Below, piece after piece: positions 42,518 through 49,603 of a stretch of DNA of 64,000 bases. The notes beneath the pieces are model-generated. The model saw only the letters and a program-made list of their open reading frames with translations, was not told where the DNA came from and searched no databases. The stretch lies in assembly GCF_021922985.1 (NCBI RefSeq), contig NZ_CP040788.1, positions 3,162,001 through 3,226,000 of the forward strand, given 5' to 3'. Origin of the DNA: Clavibacter michiganensis subsp. tessellarius. GTDB lineage: Bacteria; Actinomycetota; Actinomycetes; Actinomycetales; Microbacteriaceae. Positions within the stretch are counted from its first letter, which is position 1, and each line of letters begins with the position of its first letter. The translations under genes and the position numbers were made by a program.

Positions 42518-44038
42518 ATGACCCCGCACGAGACCGACACGACCACCGACCCGACCGCGGATCCCGCCGTCGCCGCGACCGTGGACGCCGTCGCCGCGCG
42601 CGCCGCGTCGGCCGCCGCCCCGCTCGCCGCGCTCGCCCCGGCCGTCCGCGCCCGCGCGCTCGAGGCCGTCGCCGACGCGCTCGAGGCGATCCGGCCCGAG
42701 CTGCTGCCCGTCGCCGAGCGGGAGACCGCGCTCGCGCCCGGCCGCCTCGCGGGCGAGCTGACCCGCACGACCGTGCAGCTGCGGATCCTCGCGGCCGCGG
42801 TGCGCGACGGCCGCTACCTCCACGCGCGCATCGACCACGCGGATCCGGACGCCGCGCCCGCCCTGCGCCCCGACCTCCGCCGGTACCTCGTGCCGGTCGG
42901 GCCGGTGCTCAACTTCGCCGCGTCCAACTTCCCGTTCGCGTTCTCCGTCGCGGGCGGCGACACGGCGTCGGCGCTCGCGGTCGGCTGCCCGGTGGTCGTG
43001 AAGGCGCACCCGGGCCACCCGGAGCTGTCGCGCCGGGTCGCCGCGGCCGCGTCCGCCGCGCTCGTCGCGGCGGGCCTGCCCGAGGGGACGCTCCAGCTCG
43101 TCGAGGGGGAGGAGGCCGGGCTCGCCATGCTGCGCGACCCGCGGATCCGCGCCGCCACCTTCACCGGCTCCCTCCGCGCCGGCCGCTTCCTCGCCGACGT
43201 CGCCGCGGCCCGCCCTGACCCGATCCCGTTCTTCGGCGAGCTGGGCAGCGTGAACCCGGTCGTCGTCACGGAGCGCGCCGCCGCCGAGCGCGGCGAGGCC
43301 ATCGCGCGCGCCCTCGTGGCCAGCGCCGCCGGATCCGCCGGCCAGCTCTGCACCGCGCCCGGCATCGTGCTGATCCCCGCGGGCCACGGCCTCGACGCCG
43401 TGCTCGCGGAGGAGGCCGGGGCCGTCGCGCCGCACGGGATGCTGAACGCCCGCATCGCCGAGGGCTACGCCGACGGCCGGGCCGCCGCGATCGCGGTCGA
43501 CGGCGTGCGCCTCGTCGCCGAGGGGCGCGCGCCCGCCGGGGACGACGGATCCGTGACGCCCACGGTCGCCGCCGTCGCCCTCGCCGACTTCGAGGCCGCG
43601 GGCGACGCCCTCCGGCACGAGGTGTTCGGCCCGTTCGCGCTCCTCGTCGAGTACCCGGCCGGCACCGACCTCGCGGCCCTCGCCTCCCGCACCTTCACGG
43701 GCGAGCTGACCGCGAGCGTGCACCTCGGCGCCGACGAGGCCGAGGCGGGCGGGGCGGCGACCGCCGACCTGATCCGCGTGCTCGCCGCCCGCGCCGGCCG
43801 CGTGCTCGTCGACGCGTGGCCCACGGGCGTCTCGGTCACCGATGCGCAGCAGCACGGCGGACCCTGGCCCGCGACCACGCTCGACCGCGGCACGAGCGTC
43901 GGCACGGCGTCGCTCGACCGGCTGCTCCGCGGCGTCGCGTTCCAGGGCGTGCCCGACGCGCTGCTGCCGGAGCCGCTGCGCACCGCGAACCCGTGGGGCG
44001 TGCCGCAGCGCGTCAGCGCCCGCGGGCATCGCGCGTAG
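42518..44038 (+). CDS. 2-oxoglutarate semialdehyde dehydrogenase (aldehyde dehydrogenase)
   Basis: The 506-residue ALDH oxidises the last pathway intermediate to 2-oxoglutarate, feeding the TCA cycle. Seen are the N-anchor NFAASNFPFAFSVAGGDTASALAVGCPVV start, the coenzyme loop FTGSLRAGRFL, the general-base Glu in FFGELGSVNPVV and the catalytic Cys in GSAGQLCTAPG. The overall pattern resembles type III KGSA dehydrogenases of hydroxyproline operons. GAGGAGAG precedes the ATG at 42518. Last gene of the operon. Confidence 0.87.
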   Translation: MTPHETDTTTDPTADPAVAATVDAVAARAASAAAPLAALAPAVRARALEAVADALEAIRPELLPVAERETALAPGRLAGELTRTTVQLRILAAAVRDGRYLHARIDHADPDAAPALRPDLRRYLVPVGPVLNFAASNFPFAFSVAGGDTASALAVGCPVVVKAHPGHPELSRRVAAAASAALVAAGLPEGTLQLVEGEEAGLAMLRDPRIRAATFTGSLRAGRFLADVAAARPDPIPFFGELGSVNPVVVTERAAAERGEAIARALVASAAGSAGQLCTAPGIVLIPAGHGLDAVLAEEAGAVAPHGMLNARIAEGYADGRAAAIAVDGVRLVAEGRAPAGDDGSVTPTVAAVALADFEAAGDALRHEVFGPFALLVEYPAGTDLAALASRTFTGELTASVHLGADEAEAGGAATADLIRVLAARAGRVLVDAWPTGVSVTDAQQHGGPWPATTLDRGTSVGTASLDRLLRGVAFQGVPDALLPEPLRTANPWGVPQRVSARGHRA

Positions 44039-44221
44039 GGGAACGCGGGCGCCCGTCGGGGCCCCGCCGACGCCCGCGGCTGAGGGTTCCCACAAGCCGC
44101 GGGGGCCCGGCGCGGGAGGGCGTTGGAGGCCCGGCACGTGTTATTCGGCAGGTGGAGGATCCGTGCATAGCGTGGCCGGTGCCGACGGGGACGCCGGCGC
44201 AGGCGAACTGGCGGAGGATCC

Positions 44222-46414
44222 ATGGTCGACACGGCGGCACGAAGCACCACCCGCGGCACGAGGGGACGAGGCCCCGCGGCAGGTGCGCTCCGGGGGACGC
44301 CCGTGCCGGTCGCGGGCGAGGTCGACGCCGAGGTCGCGCAGGACCTCGACCGCACCGACGGCCGCCAGGACGCGCCGGGCGCCGGTCCGCGGATCGACGT
44401 CGAGGGCCTCGGCCGCGTCCTCCTCGGGCGTTGGGCCGACGTCCGCCGCTCGTCGCGCGAGCTGACGAGCCGCCCGGAGCTGCACCGCGTCGAGGGGCTC
44501 GACATGCACCAGCACCGGGCGCGCGTGCGCGAGCAGCTGGCGATCCTCGTGGAGCACGGCGGGGTGCACCGCGCCTTCCCGGTCTCCGTGGGCGGGCTCG
44601 AGGACCACGGCGGCAACATCGCGGGCTTCGAGGAGCTCGTGGCGGCGGATCCGTCGCTCCAGATCAAGGCCGGCGTGCAGTGGGGCCTGTTCGGCTCCGC
44701 GGTGATGCACCTCGGCACCGAGCGCCACCACCGCGAGCTGCTGCCGGGGATCATGACGCTCGAGACGCCCGGCGCCTTCGCCATGACCGAGACCGGGCAC
44801 GGCTCCGACGTCGCGAGCATCGGCACGACCGCGACATACGACCCCGAGACGGGCGAGTTCGACCTGCACACCCCGTTCCGCGCCGCGTGGAAGGACTACC
44901 TCGGCAACGCGGCGGTCGACGGCCGCGCCGCGACGGTGTTCGCGCAGCTCGTGACCCAGGGCGTGAACCACGGCGTGCACTGCTTCTTCGTGCCGCTCCG
45001 CGACGAGACCGGCGCGTTCCTGCCCGGCGTCGGCGGCGAGGACGACGGCCTCAAGGGCGGCCTCAACGGCATCGACAACGGCCGGCTGCACTTCGACCAC
45101 GTGCGCGTCCCGCGCGCGAACCTCCTGAACCGCTACGGCGACGTGGCCGAGGACGGCACGTACACGTCCGAGATCACGAGCCCCGGCCGCCGCTTCTTCA
45201 CGATGCTCGGCACGCTCGTGCAGGGCCGCGTCTCGCTCGACGGCGCCGCCACGAGCGCCGCGAAGATCGCGCTGCAGATCGCCGTCACGTACGGCAACCA
45301 GCGCCGCCAGTTCGTCGCGGGCGGCACCGACGAGGAGGTGCTGCTCGACTACCAGCGCCACCAGCGCCGGCTGATCCCGCGCATCGCCACCACCTACGCC
45401 GCCTCGTTCGCGCACGAGAAGCTTCTCGCGCAGTTCGACTCGGTGTTCTCCGGGAGGACCGACACGGATCAGGACCGGCAGGACCTCGAGACCCTCGCCG
45501 CCGCGCTCAAGCCGCTCAGCACCTGGCACGCGCTCGACACGATCCAGGAGGCGCGCGAGGCGTGCGGCGGCCAGGGCTTCCTCGCCGAGAACCGGCTCGT
45601 GGGGCTCCGCGCCGACCTCGACGTCTACGCGACGTTCGAGGGCGACAACACCGTGCTCCTCCAGCTCGTCGCCAAGCGCCTGCTGACCGACGTCAACCGC
45701 CGGTTCGCGAAGGCCGACTTCGGGGTGCTCGCGCGCTACGCCGTGGAGCAGGCCACCGACCGCACGCTCCGCTCCACGGGCCTGCGCCGGATCGGGCAGG
45801 CGCTCGCCGACCGCGGATCCACCGCCCGCTCCGTGGGCCAGCTCCGCGAGCCGGAGACGCAGCGCGCGCTGCTGACGGGCCGCGTGGAGACGATGGTCGC
45901 GGAGATCGCGACGGCGCTGCGGGCCACCCGCACGATGCCGCCCGCGGAGGCCGCGGCGCTGTTCAACCGGCACCAGGACGCGCTCATCGAGGCGGCCCGC
46001 GCGCACGCGCAGCTGCTGCAGTGGGAGGCGTTCACCGAGGCGCTCGATCCCGCGTCGGAGACCGGCCGCGTCATGGACGACGGCACCCGCCGGATCCTCA
46101 CCTGGACCCGCGACCTGTTCGGCCTCCGCCTCATCGAGGACGACCTGGCCTGGTACCTGATCCACGGCCGCATCGGCTCCGCACGCGCCCGGGCCGTGAC
46201 GGCCTACGTCGACCGGCTCGTCGCCCGCCTGCGCCCGCACGCGCAGGACCTCGTCGACTCCTTCGGCTACACGCAGGCCCACGTGCGCGCCCCCGTCGCC
46301 TCCGGCGAGGAGCGGGACCGCCAGGACGAGGCGCGCGCGTACCGCGACGCCCGGATCGCCGACGGCTCGGCGCCGCGGATGGAGAAGGGCGAGAAGAAGA
46401 AGGCGGCGCGCTAG
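44222..46414 (+). CDS. Acyl-CoA oxidase / acyl-CoA dehydrogenase family
   Basis: A 730-residue flavoenzyme of the peroxisomal-type acyl-CoA oxidase family. The FAD/acyl region reads GAFAMTETGHGSDVASIGTTATYD (first 20 bases of which are diagnostic), followed by FRAAWKDYLGNAA, FDHVRVPRANLLNRYG and, near 520, the C-terminal oxidase domain with ACGGQGFLAENR and ATFEGDNTVLLQLVAKRLL. It makes trans-2-enoyl-CoA and passes electrons to oxygen. GGAGG lies four bases before ATG. It stands alone, 183 bp from the hydroxyproline operon, and I see no functional link to it. Confidence 0.88.
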   Translation: MVDTAARSTTRGTRGRGPAAGALRGTPVPVAGEVDAEVAQDLDRTDGRQDAPGAGPRIDVEGLGRVLLGRWADVRRSSRELTSRPELHRVEGLDMHQHRARVREQLAILVEHGGVHRAFPVSVGGLEDHGGNIAGFEELVAADPSLQIKAGVQWGLFGSAVMHLGTERHHRELLPGIMTLETPGAFAMTETGHGSDVASIGTTATYDPETGEFDLHTPFRAAWKDYLGNAAVDGRAATVFAQLVTQGVNHGVHCFFVPLRDETGAFLPGVGGEDDGLKGGLNGIDNGRLHFDHVRVPRANLLNRYGDVAEDGTYTSEITSPGRRFFTMLGTLVQGRVSLDGAATSAAKIALQIAVTYGNQRRQFVAGGTDEEVLLDYQRHQRRLIPRIATTYAASFAHEKLLAQFDSVFSGRTDTDQDRQDLETLAAALKPLSTWHALDTIQEAREACGGQGFLAENRLVGLRADLDVYATFEGDNTVLLQLVAKRLLTDVNRRFAKADFGVLARYAVEQATDRTLRSTGLRRIGQALADRGSTARSVGQLREPETQRALLTGRVETMVAEIATALRATRTMPPAEAAALFNRHQDALIEAARAHAQLLQWEAFTEALDPASETGRVMDDGTRRILTWTRDLFGLRLIEDDLAWYLIHGRIGSARARAVTAYVDRLVARLRPHAQDLVDSFGYTQAHVRAPVASGEERDRQDEARAYRDARIADGSAPRMEKGEKKKAAR

Positions 46415-46474
46415 CCCGACGCCGCGCGGCCGTGCCGGGCTGGGCCGTGCGCGGCATCTCGTCGTCCCTGCGCG

Positions 46475-46522
46475 TCAGGAAGCGGCGGAGCGGACCCGCA
46501 CGACGTCCCTGCGGGCGCTCAC
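46475..46522 (-). pseudogene. 15-codon remnant of a MazF/PemK-like toxin
   Basis: A GTG at 46522 overlaps the stop of the antitoxin-like gene as GTGA, the usual antitoxin-toxin junction. The frame reads VSARRDVVRVRSAAS and stops. RRxDVVRVR resembles the first strand of MazF-type toxins (RRGDVVRVRL). Nothing more of a toxin is visible before the convergent acyl-CoA oxidase gene ends at 46414. Confidence 0.45.
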
Positions 46523-46782
46523 CACGGCGTGCACGTCCGTGCGATGCGCTCCGATTCGGCGAGGAACGGATCCGTCCCGGCGGGTGGACCTGCATCCGCG
46601 AGGGCGGCGTCCGCGAGCCGGGACAGCTCCGCCCGGTCTCCGCCCTCGAGCTCGTCGGCGAGCTCCCGCCCGGCCATGTGGGAGGGCTTTGACCGGGTGA
46701 TGCCGAACCGCCCCGCGACGCGGTCGAACGAGTCGGAGTCGGGAGCCGGGAGGCTGCCGGCGGTGTCCACGGCCGACAGCAT
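46519..46782 (-). CDS. Antitoxin-like protein, ribbon-helix-helix type
   Basis: An 87-residue protein with an N-terminal segment FDRVAGRFGITRSKPSHMAGRE that fits a ribbon-helix-helix/VapB-type helix pair, followed by LADELEGG and a C-terminal arm ending AESERIARTCTPW, a layout I associate with toxin-binding tails of antitoxins paired with MazF-like toxins. The SKPSH where an SxxxR helix would be expected suggests drift. The partner toxin is reduced to a 15-codon stub, so this is probably an orphan antitoxin. Assignment rests on pattern only. Confidence 0.5.
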   Translation of the reverse strand: MLSAVDTAGSLPAPDSDSFDRVAGRFGITRSKPSHMAGRELADELEGGDRAELSRLADAALADAGPPAGTDPFLAESERIARTCTPW

Positions 46783-46804
46783 GGCAGATCGTGCTCTGCC
46801 GGCG

Positions 46805-47578
46805 TCAGGCCTCGGGCGGCCGCGGATCGCCGAGGAACGGCATCATCGCCTCCGCCCAGTGGGCGTGCATGACGCGGTAGGAGAAGCGGTCGCGCACGTG
46901 CATGCGCGTGCCGGAGATGTCGGGGTGCGGCGCGTAGACGACGCCGTGCTCCGGGTCGTCGAGGCGGCTGGTGGCCCGGTTCAGCCGCGTGACCTGGGCG
47001 AGGAGGAGCTTGCGGCCGAGCATCGGGATCGGCTGGAAGCGGTCCATCGGCGGGATGCCCGAGAGGACGATGCGGCATCCGTCTCCCGCCTGGGCGCGGA
47101 TGGCCTCGACGATGGCCGTGAGCCGGTCCGTCCACTCGGCCACCGAGGTCGCCACGAGCACGTCCGGGATCCCGAGCGCGACGACCGCGAGGTCGAGCGG
47201 ACCGGTCCGGGCCGTGATCGTCGCGGCGGCCTTGCGCGCGGTCATGTCGTACGACGCGACGGTCTCCCACTCGACGCCGCGCCCCGTGCGGGCGCCGCGC
47301 CGGCCCGCGACCTGCGCGGGCATCGCCATGCCCGCGAGGAGCACGCCGTACCCGGCCACGCCGATGTCGCCGACGAAGAGCACGCGCTCCGGATCCGGAC
47401 CGGCGAGCGAGGACACGTCGTCGTGCGGCGGGAAGATCGCCGCCTCCATGTCGCGCATGTAGAGCGCGAGGTGCAGCCGGAGGGTGGGCCGCGCCACGGC
47501 CAGGGCGGCCAGCGAGGCGAGCGGCAGCAGCGGCTGCCGCGTCGTCCGCGGGACGGTCCGCGTCGTCGGTCGCCTCAC
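46805..47578 (-). CDS. SGNH/GDSL-like protein lacking the nucleophile serine
   Basis: The 257-residue product has a basic, weakly hydrophobic N terminus and an SGNH-hydrolase-like core: VLFVGDIGVAGYGVLL (block I), VVALGIPDVL (block III-like), and a terminal HAHWAEAMMPFLGDP that would hold the His. In active enzymes block I reads GDS; here the codon is ATC (Ile), so the usual serine is missing and the GxND Asn is not obvious. It may be a non-catalytic relative or use another residue. I use GTG at 47578; no start has a convincing ribosome site. Confidence 0.6.
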   Translation of the reverse strand: MRRPTTRTVPRTTRQPLLPLASLAALAVARPTLRLHLALYMRDMEAAIFPPHDDVSSLAGPDPERVLFVGDIGVAGYGVLLAGMAMPAQVAGRRGARTGRGVEWETVASYDMTARKAAATITARTGPLDLAVVALGIPDVLVATSVAEWTDRLTAIVEAIRAQAGDGCRIVLSGIPPMDRFQPIPMLGRKLLLAQVTRLNRATSRLDDPEHGVVYAPHPDISGTRMHVRDRFSYRVMHAHWAEAMMPFLGDPRPPEA

Positions 47579-47707
47579 GGGAAGGGCGGGCAAGGGGTCC
47601 TCGTCTCTCGGCGGGGAGGGTGGTGTCCTCGGAAGGGTACGCGGCGCTCGGCCCGTCCGTCCCGCGCCGCCCCGGATCGGGGGCGCCGCCGCGCCTAGGC
47701 TCTTCGC

Positions 47708-48682
47708 ATGCAGACCCTCTTCCCCGAGATCGACCCGTACGACACCGGCATGCTCGACGTGGGGGACGGCCAGCTCCTGCGCTGGGAGACGTCGGGGAAC
47801 CCGGACGGCATCCCCGTCGTCTTCCTGCACGGCGGCCCCGGCGGCGGCACCAGCCCGACCCACCGGCGCCTGTTCGACCCCGCGCGCTACCGCATCGTGC
47901 TCGTCGACCAGCGCGGCTGCGGCGGGAGCACGCCGCACGTCTCGACGCCGGAGGCCGACCTCGCCGTCAACACCACGTGGCACCTCGTCGCCGACCTCGA
48001 GCGGCTGCGGGAGCACCTGGGCGTCGAGCGCTGGCTCGTGTTCGGCGGATCCTGGGGCTCGACCCTCGCGCTCGCGTACGCGGAGACCCACCCGTCGCGC
48101 GTGACGGGCCTCATCCTCCGCGGCATCTTCACCCTGCGGGCGAGCGAGCTCGACTGGTTCTACGAGGGCCCCGCGGGCATGGTCTACCCGGACGGGTGGG
48201 AGGCGTTCACCGCGCCCGTGCCCGGGGTGGAGCGCGGCGGGATCATCGCGGCGTACGCGCGTCTGCTCGCGGACCCGGACCCCGCGGTGCACGGGCCGGC
48301 GGCGGTCGCGTGGAGCACGTGGGAGGCGTCGGGCATCACGCTGCTGCCGAAGCCCGAGGTGGTGGCGCGCTTCGCGGAGCCGACGTACGCGCTCGCGTTC
48401 GCCCGCATCGAGAACCACTACTTCATGCACGGCGGGTGGATGGAGGACGGCCAGCTGATCCGCGACGCGCACCTGCTGCGCGACATCCCCACCGAGATCG
48501 TGCAGGGCCGCTACGACATGTGCACGCCGCCCGCGACCGCGTGGGACCTGCACCGGGCGCTGCCCGCGGCGCGGTTCACGATGGTGCCGGACGCGGGGCA
48601 CGCCTTCGACGAGCCGGGGATCCTCGACGCGCTGATCGAGGCGACCGAGCGCGCGGCGGACCGGCTGGGCGCGGAGCGCTGA
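47708..48682 (+). CDS. pip: Prolyl aminopeptidase (proline iminopeptidase), small S33 type
   Basis: The 324-residue alpha/beta hydrolase removes N-terminal proline. The family blocks are all present: VVFLHGGPGGGTSPTHRRLF, VLVDQRGCGGSTPH, the nucleophile Ser in VFGGSWGSTLALAYA (near 114), the helical cap with LDWFYEGPAGMVYPDGWEAF, and the late Asp/His in GRYDMCTP and PDAGHAF. It belongs to the 310-325-residue Xanthomonas/Serratia class, different from the 435-residue paralogue at 33525. Single gene, convergent with the TagD-like gene over a shared hairpin. Confidence 0.95.
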   Translation: MQTLFPEIDPYDTGMLDVGDGQLLRWETSGNPDGIPVVFLHGGPGGGTSPTHRRLFDPARYRIVLVDQRGCGGSTPHVSTPEADLAVNTTWHLVADLERLREHLGVERWLVFGGSWGSTLALAYAETHPSRVTGLILRGIFTLRASELDWFYEGPAGMVYPDGWEAFTAPVPGVERGGIIAAYARLLADPDPAVHGPAAVAWSTWEASGITLLPKPEVVARFAEPTYALAFARIENHYFMHGGWMEDGQLIRDAHLLRDIPTEIVQGRYDMCTPPATAWDLHRALPAARFTMVPDAGHAFDEPGILDALIEATERAADRLGAER

Positions 48683-48685
48683 CCC

Positions 48686-48718
48686 GCCGCCGGGCCGCCG
48701 CGCGGGCGGGCCGGCGGC
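48686..48718. terminator. Bidirectional terminator hairpin
   Basis: GCCGCCGG/CCGGCGGC (8 bp) encloses a further 5-bp stem CCGCC/GGCGG. It fills the 47-bp gap between the convergent pip and TagD-like genes. Confidence 0.6.
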
Positions 48719-48729
48719 CGGGACCCCGC

Positions 48730-49227
48730 CTAGCGGCTGACGAGCGTCGGCGCCGCGTGCGCGGCGGGCTGCGGCAGCGGCGCGGCGGGGGCCGCGGCGG
48801 TCGCGCCCGCGCCGCTCAGGACGTCGAGCGCGCGCCGGAGGCGGGTGCTGGAGGTGTGCATCGTGTACGGGAAGTACACGACCTCCACGCCCACGGCGGC
48901 GAACTCCGCCTCGAGGCGCTCGCCCTTGGCCGTGCCGCGCCAGTCGTCGCCCTTGAAGAAGACGTCGAAGCCGACCTCGCGCCAGGTGTCGACCTTGTCG
49001 GGCAGCGTCTCCGCGCGCGCCTGGTCGACGTAGCTGATGTGGCTCACGATCTCGAGGCGCTCGGCGAGCGGCACCACGGGCGTGATGCCCTTGTTCAGCT
49101 CGAGCATCTCGTCGGAGACGACGCCCGCGATGAGGAAGTCGCAGCGGCTCTTCGCGTGCTTGAGGATGTTGAGGTGGCCGACGTGGAACAGGTCGAATGC
49201 TCCAGCGGCGTAGCCGATTCGGGTCAT
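48730..49227 (-). CDS. TagD-like glycerol-3-phosphate cytidylyltransferase family protein
   Basis: A 165-residue nucleotidyltransferase. It has the CTP-binding signature GAFDLFHVGHLNIL (residues 9-22), the FKGDDWRGTAKG stretch and TSSTRLRRAL, the counterpart of the RTxGxSTT motif. TagD makes CDP-glycerol for teichoic acids; related enzymes activate other alcohols or sugars. With a CDP-alcohol phosphatidyltransferase ten kilobases on, in the same surface-glycan region, a role in a phosphate-containing polymer is plausible. The C-terminal 35 residues are Ala/Pro-rich. Confidence 0.85.
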   Translation of the reverse strand: MTRIGYAAGAFDLFHVGHLNILKHAKSRCDFLIAGVVSDEMLELNKGITPVVPLAERLEIVSHISYVDQARAETLPDKVDTWREVGFDVFFKGDDWRGTAKGERLEAEFAAVGVEVVYFPYTMHTSSTRLRRALDVLSGAGATAAAPAAPLPQPAAHAAPTLVSR

Positions 49228-49603
49228 GGCTCGTCGTTCTCCCAGGTGGACCGCGGCCGGGCGCGGGTACGCGCGGATGCGGGATCGGGTCCAGCCCGGT
49301 GCGGGTACGCCGGGCGGAGGTCGACCCGCTCGCGACGCGGGTACGTCGGCCTCCCTGGGTGGGGGAGGCGGGAGCGGGTGGATCTGCCGTGATCTTACGG
49401 GCGACCCGGCGGGCCGCGGAAGCGGGATACCCGAACGGGGGGTGATCCCGGTGATCCCGGGGGTCCGGCCGCCCGCCGGGGGCCATGACCTCCTTTTGGG
49501 GGACACAACACCCTGTTTCTGGGTTACATTCATCGAACCCCACCTGTCTGGTGGGTTTTCATCAGCCTGTCTGACGGACCGATCCGAGCGAGGACCCGCC
49601 CGC
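49228..49603. other. 376-bp region between the divergent TagD-like and beta-helix genes
   Basis: Holds the promoters of both genes. The last 120 bp are unusually AT-rich for this genome and contain a U-tract hairpin (49539-49559) before the + start. I see no supported ORF. TTACAT at 49524 is a possible -10 for the + gene. Confidence 0.5.
49539..49559 (+). terminator. Intrinsic-terminator-like hairpin in the 5' leader
   Basis: CCCACC-TGTCT-GGTGGG followed by TTTT, 45 bp upstream of ATG 49604 and on the same strand as that gene. Direct copies of CCTGTCTG at 49543 and 49565 surround it. It could be an attenuator or the end of an unseen upstream transcript. Confidence 0.55.

Noticed and set aside
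44039..44221. Acyl-CoA oxidase as the last gene of the hydroxyproline operon
   Set aside because: 183-bp gap with a GC-rich imperfect hairpin near 44045-44075, and no chemical link between hydroxyproline and acyl-CoA oxidation.
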